A stretch of 64,000 bases of DNA from Apoderus coryli. Taxonomy: Eukaryota; Arthropoda; Insecta; Coleoptera; Attelabidae. The position numbers and the translations under genes are program-made. Location: assembly GCA_911728435.2 (NCBI GenBank), contig OU452202.1:23663135-23727134 (forward strand), given 5' to 3'. The notes beneath the pieces are model-generated. The model did no database searches, was not told where the DNA came from, and saw only the letters and a program-made list of their open reading frames with translations. This document shows positions 54,970-64,000 of this stretch, one piece after another; the stretch's first letter is position 1, and each line of letters begins with the position of its first letter.

Positions 54970-56143
54970 TTTTTTTTATTCTCATTACATGTCATTACCA
55001 AAAAAGGTTTACACAAGTCATATTAAATACTAAAATATTACATAACACAATATAAAAACAGTGCTGAGGAATCCATCAATAGAGTAAAAAGCCTGGTCAA
55101 TTAAGTAGTTCTTTAATCTATTTTTGAACATTGCAAGGCTCAGTGTTTTCAAACTATCTGGCAAATGATTATAGCATGTGGGACCATAATAATTTACAGA
55201 ATTTCTGCTTCTACCCAACCTCATATATTCAGGAAGAATGTCATTTTTGTTTCTGGTATTGTGGTTGTGAACTTCATCATGCTTTATGTACAGATTGTAA
55301 TTATTTTTCACATACATAATTGAATTGTAGATATAGAGACACGGGAGTGTAATTATTTCACATTCTTTAAATTTAGGTCTGACATCCTCTCTAAACTTTC
55401 AATCTGTCATTATTCGAACCACTCGTCTTTGGATTGGGAATACCCGACTCGCATGACGAGAGTGTCCCCAAATTGACAAAGCATATGAAGCCACACTGTG
55501 AAAAAGGCCATAATATGCTGATTTCAAAACATTAAAAGAGACTTCACCCTTCAAGCTTTGCAACATGAACACAACCTTAGACAACTTGGCAATGGTAACC
55601 TCGACATGACCCGCCCAGGTTAGCTTTTGGTCCAAAGTGACACCCAAAAACTTTACCAGACCATCAGAAACAGCAACATCCGTCTCACGTAATGTAAATA
55701 TTTTAGTAGCTGCTTTATTGGCATTCATACAGAGTTTGTTAGTTACAAGCCAGTCAGCAGCCCTCGACTGTGAATTAATCATACTTGAGGCCAGAACATC
55801 ACTCGACAGTTCAACATCGAAAATAGTTGAATCGTCTGCAAACAATGTCAGGTCAGAGCATGGCATATGTAGCTGTAAATCATTAATGAAAATCAAAAAC
55901 AATAGAGGCCCGAGCACCGAGCCCTGTGGGACTCCACAAGAGCTCAACAAGGGCTGAGAAGACTTTGACTTAAACATCGTTACAACATTCCTACCAGTGA
56001 GACAGGAACTCAGCAAACGAACCGAATTCGCACTCATACCGTATCGCTCCTGTTTACCCAACAAGATATCGTCGGAGACGCAATCAAACGCCTTTGTTCA
56101 ATCAAGAAAAGAAGCCCCCACAAGCCTTCTACTCTCAAAAGCG
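54970..56143 (-). pseudogene. non-LTR retrotransposon RT relic (family B, copy 2)
   Basis: A 5'-truncated copy of the element at 41930-43440, in inverse orientation. The frame 56064-55399 is open for 221 codons and contains SSCGVPQGSVLGPLLFLIFI, FADDSTIFD, FLGVTLDQKLTWAGHVE and LKSAYYGLFHSVASYALSIW; a further frame, 55317-55030, carries DILPEYMRLGRSRNSVNY. Identity to copy 1 is visibly high over the whole alignable length, ending abruptly at about 56143 (CTCTCAAAAGCG). It is less broken than copy 1 in the RT part. The 3' end lies at the T-run 54969-54979. Confidence 0.85.
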
Positions 56144-57385
56144 ATTTCACAGAGAGAAGTTGCAACGAGAGAGCAACTTTCCAAATTAAATCAAATTTTC
56201 TGTAAATGGATAACTGAGATTCATCAACTGAGGATAGTAATCTAAATTTCTCCTGAAGTCAAAGACTATTGTTAAGATGCAGAATTGTTTTAGATGCATT
56301 TAGAGCTAGAAGAGATATTATTTAAAAGTTGTTGTATTCCTATGTATTTATGCGAAACACCATGCTGGAACAATTGATATTATCTCTCTCAGTGAACAGT
56401 TTCAAGAACAAGGTGGCGAATTCATGAACAAGGCTACACAACGCCTAAAAATCTATTTTAGTAAGTCAATCTCAATCTCTGTACTACTTCTTTGGTTTTT
56501 AAGTTAAGAAAACCTGCAAACTTTCTTTGTTAAAAAAATTTGGACATATTCTACTTGATTCAAATCAACAGATACCAAATTTACCTAAACAAAGACAATA
56601 TATAATTTGGTTAAAATATCTTAAGTATTAAATATCGATATTAAATATTTGCGAAGAGGTAGACATCCTGCTAATGATCACTAGGTGTAAACTAATTGGT
56701 TGTATATTCATAAACATCAATCTCTAAAGTGGGTGGTCTACCATTTTATGAATCAAATCTTGCTGTCTAAAATTTCAGTTATTGAATCCTTACGCGCGGG
56801 TTTAGTTTCGAGGTTGAATTTTTGCACGAAATACCTACCATATTTCATTGAAGAATTTTTCACTATAACATGTAGATATATACCAATATTTCATTCTAAA
56901 ACCTTATAAAGGTTATTTCTAAATGTGCTTTATGTATTTACAAGAAATATTTTAACGATTTAATGCTTGATTGATTGCAGGTGATGATTTTTAATAGCTA
57001 GTATGGTTTCCATAGAATAATGTATTGTTGTCTTACATACTTACTCATTCAGGGATTGCCGGCATAATGAATTTCACCTTTGTCTGTAATTAATTTATTA
57101 TATAATGGCAAGATCATCAAAATTGTTAATCTTAACCATCATATTTTTAAAAAAAATATTCCTACAGCTATTCGTATGGTGGAAAAATGGTTGTCAGTTG
57201 TCATATGCGCTGATTTACCGGGGATAAACGTGGATTTATCCCATGTTTTAATAATCGAATAAAAAAATTCGGAAACAATTTTATAGTCTTATAGTTGCTT
57301 CCCTGAGCACGTGGTTCTTTGTACTAAGTCAGTATTGAGCACCTTCGGTAATAATTTTTTTTTTTTTTTGAATGTAGTGTTTTTG
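56144..57385. other. no recognised gene
   Basis: Intergenic AT-rich sequence with no supported features. Confidence 0.35.
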
Positions 57386-57960
57386 GTGCCTTGGTTTGGT
57401 ATAGGACGCTATCATTCCGAAGAATGTCGTTTGGCATGCAAATAGCCCTTCATAATATAATTTTCCTGCGTAAATTTCACGCCCCCATTGTTAAGAAAAC
57501 AGATTTCAATTTTTTGGGGCCTTTGTTTGGTATAGGACGCTATCATACAGCACCTAATCAAGACCAAAGAAACTATCCTTGATCATCGTTCCGAAGAATG
57601 TCGTTTGGCATGCAAATAGCCCTTCATAATATCATTTTCCTGCGTAAATTTCACGCCCCCATTATAAGGAAAACAGAGTTCAATTTTTTGGGGCCTTGGA
57701 CGCTATCATACAGGACCTAATCAAGACCTAAGAAACTATCCTTAATGACCGTTCCGAAGAATGTCGTTTGGCATGCAAATAGCCCTTCATAATATCATTG
57801 TCCTGCGTAAATTTCACGACCCCATTATTAGGAAAACAGATTTCAATTTTTTGCGGCCTTTGTTTGGTATAGGACCCTATCATACATGACCTAATCAAGA
57901 CCTAAGAAACTACCCTTAATGAGCAATCCTCCGCATGTCGTTTGGCATGTAGATAGATAT
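57386..57960. repeat. satellite-like tandem repeat, about 175-bp unit
   Basis: Three full units and a partial one. The word CCGAAGAATGTCGTTTGGCA starts at 57417, 57591 and 57754, and a diverged form (CCGCATGTCGTTTGGCATG) at 57931, giving spacings of 174, 163 and 177. The shorter second interval lacks a 13-nt piece (TTTGTTTGGTATA-like) present in the others. Units share TTCAATTTTTTGGGGCC and GACGCTATCATACAG. No ORF is conserved across units. Confidence 0.85.
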
Positions 57961-58099
57961 GTTGGGAGCTACCAGGGGCCCGCAATTGACGGGTTGGCGA
58001 CCACTGTATTAAGTGATAGTTAACCCTGGATAAAACATACATACATATACAGTCAAGCATCAATCGTATTTCAAAATGAGAGGACCCACAATGGCCGCC

Positions 58100-58290
58100 A
58101 ATGGCGCTGACATGACTCCTTTAGATTTCTTTTTGAGGGGCTATCTAAAGTCCAAGGTGTTCAAAATTTATAACGGCAAATTCAGGCTGACATAAATTCA
58201 AATCCAGGGGACCTGTTTTTGCTAATATAAAATTCTGACGTCCAGAATGTATTGCATAGGGCGGAAGACATCATGACAGCATTGTTTTTC
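58100..58290 (+). pseudogene. mariner-like transposase C-terminal remnant
   Basis: The frame reads ADMTPLDFFLRGYLKSKVFK, the 'SPDLTPLDFFLWGYLK' signature near the third catalytic acid of mariner-related transposases in insects, followed by decayed sequence. Stop codons follow at once. It is not the same family as the element at 51.8 kb (SPDLAPSDYHLF type). Confidence 0.55.
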
Positions 58291-60159
58291 ATAAATAAAA
58301 AAACGCAATCATTGTTAATATTTTGGCACTAAAAAAAGATAATTTTTTTATTCCAATTTAAAAACAGCAAAATATCATGGGGCACATATAAATGGTTAAA
58401 AAAATGTAGGAGTACAAAAAAAATAGTTTAATCGTTTTTTTATGATTTTATATAACTATTACTATTGTAAAAACAATAACAATATTAACTGATAAATGCA
58501 TTAACGCCGTATGAACTTTAAACCAGAAAATTCTAAGAAAGAACTAATGTATCTACAATAATTAACAATTTTATTAAGTATTATATTTTATTAATTAATT
58601 GTTCCTTGCAAACGAAATGTTTGATCATTGATACTGCTTACTTAGTTAAGGTGGACGCACACGTTTAATATATCAATATTGAGTAAATCATCGAAATACT
58701 TCTGTACAATGTGTCCCACGCAAAGTGAACTATCCCATAATCTCGAAAACAGAGAGAAGTAACTATACACGAACAAGTTGTATTCAAAAGCATTTTTTAC
58801 TAATAATATTTTTCTAAAACAAGAGAAAATAACAAAAAAAAAATATATAAAATAGCATAGAAAATAATCACAAAAATCCTCATATCTACTTATCATAACC
58901 TATAATGGTATCCGGCGTCCTAACACATGCATATTGTTGCTTAACATTCGTTGATTATTGACATTATTTAAAGTTAATTTTTTTGATGTATGGATTTGAT
59001 CCCTATGTATATGTTAATATCTTAAAGATATCAAAAATTTATATAGACGAGGCTTAAGTGTTCTTTTAAAAAATTGTCCGAAATTCTATTTAAAAATAGG
59101 CTGCAAATATTATACAATTCAACATTATGTTAGAGATTCGAATAATTTCAAATAACATTTACTCAGATGCATTTTTTGTACAGGATAATAGAAGAGCGTT
59201 CTATGTGAAGCAAGCCTTATCTTTTTTTTTTATTATATTTATGAAAGTACAGCTATTTCCGATTTTGTATGCAGAAAAAATACATGAATAATAAGAGATT
59301 TTTTTTTTTATTATAAATGTTTATGATAGGCGTCTGTTTTATTTTTATAAAAATGTAGCATATTATTTCTAGATTTCATTATAATGAATGTGATATGAAT
59401 ACCTAATACGCAATAAATCTAATAAAAAATTCTATGCTGGTGTATATTTCTTTGCAAAGAGAAGTATTCCAGCATCTTTTAGAGAGATCATACGTTTTTT
59501 TTTTGGGAATACGAATTTTATATCTAGATAAATATCTATTAAATGCTGTACAGTACAGTTAAGGTAGTCTAAGACTAGAAAGTATTTTATACGAAATTAA
59601 ATTTTGTACAACTTAAAATGGGCTAAAAAGCTTATCTGATAAAGTGAGAAGCATACTATCCACTATTTTCTTGAGCACCGCGTACAAAACTGGTTAACTA
59701 TTGTTTATATTTTTTGTGACGACAAAAAATTGATACATTTTTTTCGTTGACGAAAACTAAAATGTAATTTTTTATGTAAACATTACTAATTTTTCCTGCT
59801 TCCTTTTTCCGTAGCCTTCACAAAAATGCTCATATATTCCAATTTTATAGGAAGTGACGGTAGTAAAATCTTTCTGGGACTGATCAATGGCAATGCAATG
59901 CAATTTGCAATTTCTATCTTTGATATCGGTTGGTAGTATCATTAGTAACATTTTCAAAGTGCTACACGATTTGTTCATGTCGACTGCATGACCAATTGGG
60001 ACTGAAGGAAGGCGTTTTTGAATTATGGCAAATTTTCGATTTTAAATTTGAACGTTTGACATCCTGTATCTAGACAACTATGCACTTTAAGGGTTAAAGA
60101 AACACTGAATCCTTGCTTTGTTGTTCATTCTGGAGACTGTTTGCTTGATTTAGAAAAAC
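58291..60159. other. no recognised gene
   Basis: AT-rich intergenic sequence; short frames only. Confidence 0.4.
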
Positions 60160-60530
60160 TTGCCAAGCATTATAGATTCAGCTCCATCTGCGCATCCTTA
60201 TCCCACAAGACTGGTACAGCGGGTGCACCCACCTACATCAAGATCAGCGTTAGCTAAGACTTCTCTTAGTCGCAAAATGTATAATCACTTGGCGCCGGCT
60301 TTAACATATGCAAATTATAAACAATTTAGAGGATCTGTCAAGCGAGTGCTTCTTGAAAAGAGTTATTATTCCGTCGAGGCCTACTTTTCGGATGTTTAGT
60401 AGTGTCTAATTGTAGCATAAACTAATTAGCGGGAGCTTTCTGGGGTCAAGCGTTGTCGGTTGAATTTAGCAACTCCCTATATATGTATTTAAAGCCTTAA
60501 TAAAGTAGATATATTTATCTGGTATAATAA
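60160..60530 (+). pseudogene. non-LTR RT C-terminal fragment
   Basis: The frame to 60399 reads HPYPTRLVQRVHPPTSRSAL, then KMYNHLAPALTYANYKQFRG, then SVKRVLLEKSYYSVEAYFSD. This is the usual end of a CR1/RTE-like ORF2 ('..YN.LP.....FR..VK..LL...YS..E.'). About 130 bp of probable 3' UTR follows. The rest of the element is missing. Confidence 0.6.
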
Positions 60531-60603
60531 AAATTGGCCGTCAGGATAAATAAATAGAGCACAATTAGGTAATTGTGATTATATTTTCATTTAAGTTGTG
60601 CAG

Positions 60604-61007
60604 ATGGTACACGACCGATGAGAGAAAATGCAAAAAACCTATCGACCTTGCTTTTTCCAAAACCAGAGCGTCTGCCTTCGCATAGTCGTCAACCTAAACT
60701 AAGAAAAGAAATGTTTCCAACAATTACGTCGTTGACGGTCAATAATAACTTCCAATATATTATGACAAATGATTGCCGCTTAGAAGTGATATTCAACATG
60801 TTTTTAAAACATCTCAAGGGAACAATTTTTAAAAGAAGTTTAATTCCTGATTGCGTGTATGGGACGGTTTTTTTCTTCTCTTTCCTCTACATATTGTTGT
60901 CTGCGGCGGCGGGTTTTGCCTTCTTAATGGTTCAAGTGTTACATACAAAACGCTGGCAATTGATCAAAGATGGAATATCTTCGGATATTTGGTATTCAAT
61001 TAATTAA
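60604..61007 (+). CDS. unidentified ORF or terminal exon with one membrane segment
   Basis: Open to a TAA at 61005-61007. It can be read as a single ORF from ATG 60618 (129 residues) or as a last exon behind the acceptor TTGTGCAG at 60596-60603 (incoming two-base phase). The N-terminal part is basic and hydrophilic (KPERLPSHSRQPKLRKEMF). One strong hydrophobic segment (VFFFSFLYILLSAAAGFAF, about residues 79-97 of the ATG-start form) precedes the short tail LHTKRWQLIKDGISSDIWYS. Codon use and lack of stops look gene-like, and it does not resemble any transposon protein seen here. I do not recognise the family. Confidence 0.45.
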
Positions 61008-61489
61008 TTAAGCAGATTCTCTAAATAACTCACTACCAAACCGGTAGCAATATCGGTAACGACTGAAATGCTTGTGCTGTTAGTTCGTTGATCAGATTTA
61101 GTATTTACCATTTATTATTATCAAGTCGTTGGTTTGATGACTTTCTACAAACTATGGAAATAATCAAAAACTTACTACTTACTACTGAAAGTTAGTAGAT
61201 CTCCGATGAGTTCGGGAACATTTCTTATGGCAAATAACATGCGAAAACCCTAAGGTCCGAAAACCACGAAAACGGTTCTTTTCAAGGTCATGCGCTTTAT
61301 GGCCTCGCGATGTATTTTCCATAAGACATGTTACCCAACTCTGATAGCAGATCTACTAAAGTTGGTTTCCAAATCCTATGTTTTCACTAAACCCCCAACG
61401 CATGTTTAATAATTACCAGTGACGGCTGGTGAGGAGAGATACTGGGTCTCTGCTGCACTTTAGATTTCTGGTAGACCAGTAGCCACATT
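61008..61489. other. no recognised gene
   Basis: Intergenic. A possible hAT-type end word lies at 61419-61436. Confidence 0.3.
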
Positions 61490-61760
61490 TTCCAATATTC
61501 GAATGGATGAGTAGCTACCTTGATAACAGAATTCAATACGTTAAGGTCAAGGGCTTTTTTTCTATTGAGATAAAAGTATCATCTGGCGTCCCCCAGGGAT
61601 CAAACTTGGGACCACTGTTTTTTAATATTTCCGTTAATGACATAGCCAGATGTTTTACTTCGAGCGATTTTCTCTTGTTCGCTGATGACCTCAAACTATT
61701 TACGATAGTCAACAAAACTGAAGATTGCGAGAGATTGCAGTCTGATTTTTATTTGACATT
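61490..61760 (+). pseudogene. non-LTR RT palm fragment
   Basis: The frame contains SSYLDNRIQYVKVKGFF, SSGVPQGSNLGPLFFNISVN and the catalytic LLFADDLKLF, followed by TEDCERLQSDF, then turns into unrelated sequence. This is the central RT block of the CR1/Jockey-type family; both ends are missing, so an internal fragment survives. Confidence 0.75.
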
Positions 61761-62557
61761 TTTCGATTGTCTAATTATTTTGAAGTGTTTTATTGTAGAA
61801 CTATTTATATTTATTGTAATTTTGTATAAAATGGGCGTTCGCTGCTAGGTCTAAGATAACTCAAATCTAAACTTTGACTTCTATAAATTTTCTCCGTACT
61901 CACAAAACCACAAATTATAGTTTTTATGTGCATTTGGTCTGTTGGATGACCATTGTTTTCAACGTTAGATGAAGTGTAAAACAATTTTCTACACAAAATT
62001 CCGTTTTCGTGTAAGAGATTCAAACATATTGAAACAAAATCCATACATCACAGTAGGTCGTGATGAATGCTGAACGGCATACAGTAATTTAAATTGACTA
62101 TGGGCGACTCGTGCCCGCCGATGATTCATATCAAAAACGGGCAAATGCCTTTACAAAGAACAGCAAAATATTGTTATTGTGCAATAACGCTATTAGGCCG
62201 GCATCGAGTTGCGGGCACATTTGCCAAGTCAATTAAAGGTATAGTTACCTAAGTGAATATAGTTGCCTAAAGTCCTAAAAATAAAAATTATATTGTTAAA
62301 CATACGGAAAATCAAACATTCTACAGTCCACACATTTGGAGTATGAGTGATAACATAAATATGATATAGGATTGCAATTATTTAATTTCCCAAAAAAAAA
62401 GGTTATGTTTACATTTTGGTATTTACTACTATTTAAATTTCAAATAGGTAACTATTAGAACCCATTTGAAAAGGCAAGTTAAAATAGAATAATTTCAATG
62501 CGATATGTTTAGTCATTTCACTAGTTTAACGATTTATTGACATGATTTGTCTTTTAG

Positions 62558-62625
62558 GTATAAGGAGAAATCCAAAAGTAATACCTAAACAACAATACCA
62601 AGTTAATTCAACAGAACAGCAACAG
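62558..62625 (+). CDS. candidate internal exon, unidentified gene
   Basis: Bounded by CTTTTAG acceptor and CAG|GTAAGC donor. With a two-base incoming phase it reads IRRNPKVIPKQQYQVNSTEQ followed by QQ. The next candidate exon follows after a 61-nt intron, a size typical of this genome. The incoming phase equals that of the exon at 60604, which may be chance. No homology recognised. Confidence 0.35.
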
Positions 62626-62686
62626 GTAAGCAACTACAGAGACTGTCAACATGTTAGTGCTTAAGTAACCCTGTTTATTTTTCCAG

Positions 62687-62722
62687 AAAATCATATGCGA
62701 CTATTCAATTCCGCAAGTTTAA
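62687..62722 (+). CDS. candidate terminal exon, unidentified gene
   Basis: Follows the acceptor TTTTTCCAG (ends 62686), reads KIICDYSIPQV and a TAA stop in the frame left by the exon 62558-62625 (phase 0). It is short and unsupported by homology. Confidence 0.3.
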   Translation, partial: KIICDYSIPQV

Positions 62723-63001
62723 TACAAATGATAGAAAGTTCCAACCTTATGTGAAAATTTTCAGTCAAAACTGTTGATTACTTATCTAAAAAATAATGCA
62801 AATGTACCGAACTCGTGTAGTGAGAAAAGTTCCACCTTCAAAGAAGTAGAAATTTCCCCTAGTGTCAAATCATAACCAAATCAAATCCTTCATAATACCT
62901 AACCTGTATAATAATGAAACAATGTAAACAGAAGTAATAATTTCAGTTTATCATATTTTTTTTCCGAAAATATGCAAAAACATTAATGCAAAAGACATAA
63001 A

Positions 63002-63032
63002 ATGGATAGTAAAGAAGAATATATACCTGTAG
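63002..63032 (+). CDS. candidate first coding exon
   Basis: ATG followed by DSKEEYIPV and a strong donor G|GTAAGTG after 31 nt, so it leaves one base of the next codon. A downstream partner exon would lie at or beyond the right edge of the window and was not found. Alternatively chance. Confidence 0.25.
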
Positions 63033-64000
63033 GTAAGTGTACATTCATATACTGTAGGGTTATCACCGTTAACATTGATGAATATTGTTTGTTGACATAC
63101 GACCACGACTTAAAAACCGATTATTTCTAGGAAAAATTCAAAATCCCGTACAAAAATAGACAGGGTACAGAAAATAAATAATATGGCTAATTTTCCACAA
63201 TAGTTCAACAACATATTTATAACCTATGGGGTCGGAGTACGGATAAGTTTTACTTCAAGTGTCAGAGTTATAGATGACGAACCAAACCCTCCACAAAACT
63301 AGAAATCTCGCACCTACATGGTAAGTAAACTATTTACAACATATTGTAGCAATTAAATCTTACTATATACACATCTTCAACATACGAGGACACTCTTAAA
63401 ACTACCAGATAGACATCTGAATCCCTAACCGTCACTGGAGAGCATCTATCCTCAATAAAAACCATCCCAGAACCATAAAGGAGTTTAATATCGACCCTGA
63501 ACGGCATAATTGTTTATTTATATGTTATTGATCCCTGTATTTTTGAGATTCTGTACACAATATGCATACGGCATGGTCATCTATTTGTATTATACGTATG
63601 GGTCACAATCAGGCGGCATATAAAGTTAGTATACACGAACTTGCGGTGCGCGGCGTTAGAAGAGCCAAGCAATAATAATAATAAGAAAAAATTGGACTGT
63701 AAGTTATCGACTTTGCTTAAAAAGGCAGAGAGGAAGGAAAGTTCATATAACAGAATCCTTGATGTACAGATTTGTAGCGTGTTACCACGCCAAGTTTGCA
63801 TATTTAGAATTTCGCAAATACATAAAATGGTTTTTGTTGTAAGTACCTACATATCTATCTATACGTCTACTGCTGGGTTATGTATGTAGGATATTATGTG
63901 GAATAGTAAAATGGTAATTTCGATGGATGTTAGATAAAATGCAAAAGGCGTATGTACCATGTTATACTTAACATGGTGTGATATTTAAATAAATACGTAA
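63033..64000. other. no recognised gene
   Basis: If 63002-63032 is a real first exon, this is its intron. Short open frames near 63641-63889 contain a simple AAT repeat and show no domain. Confidence 0.35.

Noticed and set aside
55637..56245. Plus-strand frames opposite the family B RT copy
   Set aside because: Shadows of the minus-strand RT ORF.
54147..61436. Pair of hAT-type ends (CAGTGGCGGCT at 54147 and CAGTGACGGCT at 61419)
   Set aside because: Both are in the same orientation 7 kb apart, with no inverse partner and no transposase, so they do not define one element.

Overview
The window is eukaryotic nuclear DNA, very AT-rich, with spliced genes that use GT-AG introns (several only 56 to 90 nt long). 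Two insect-type genes are readable and a dense load of transposable-element debris surrounds and fills them. The short introns, the insect-like polypeptide GalNAc-transferase and ABCG transporter, the CR1/Jockey-type retrotransposon relics, a mariner, a Crypton relic and a nuclear copy of insect mitochondrial ND2 all point to an insect. A beetle is my guess, but the order cannot be fixed from the sequence alone.

Layout. 0-15 kb is intergenic and repeat-dominated: non-LTR reverse-transcriptase (RT) relics (1.5-2.3 kb, 7.9-9.9 kb, 13.1-13.5 kb), a collapsed Gypsy LTR element whose 3' LTR is split by a Crypton tyrosine-recombinase relic (3.4-5.1 kb), a canonical hammerhead ribozyme motif (5.82-5.86 kb), two tRNA-like segments, a 198-bp foldback element carrying a second hammerhead-like motif, a 1.6-kb minisatellite with higher-order repeats (10.9-12.5 kb) and a TA-flanked MITE (13.7-14.5 kb). 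15.36-24.90 kb holds twelve exons of an ABCG half-transporter on the plus strand. Its introns host a non-LTR 3' end, a mitochondrial ND2 insertion, a CACAG-type DNA transposon and a 123-bp inverted-repeat element with hammerhead-like ends. 25-31 kb is AT-rich intergenic sequence. 31.46-36.60 kb is a complete nine-exon polypeptide N-acetylgalactosaminyltransferase gene.

36.6-60 kb is again repeat territory. It holds a PIF/Harbinger relic with a Myb/SANT-like ORF and a convergent truncated transposase, an RNase H tail, a palindrome, several RT relics including two close copies of one family at 41.9-43.4 kb (+) and 55.0-56.1 kb (-), a second copy of the CACAG transposon (50.2-51.3 kb), a rearranged mariner (51.8-52.6 kb) and a 175-bp satellite (57.4-58.0 kb). 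The last 4 kb contains a small ORF with one membrane segment (60.6-61.0 kb) and a few phase-consistent candidate exons of an unidentified gene.

The strongest unusual signal is a set of hammerhead-type ribozyme motifs at several places and in at least three repeat families. One (5817-5856, minus) matches every conserved core position. Two related copies (8620-8662 plus; 28571-28613 minus) keep stems I, II and III, with one extra base before stem II. Several are at or near inverted-repeat ends, as expected for Penelope-like retroelements or their non-autonomous derivatives. No database search was possible, so family names rest on recognised motifs.
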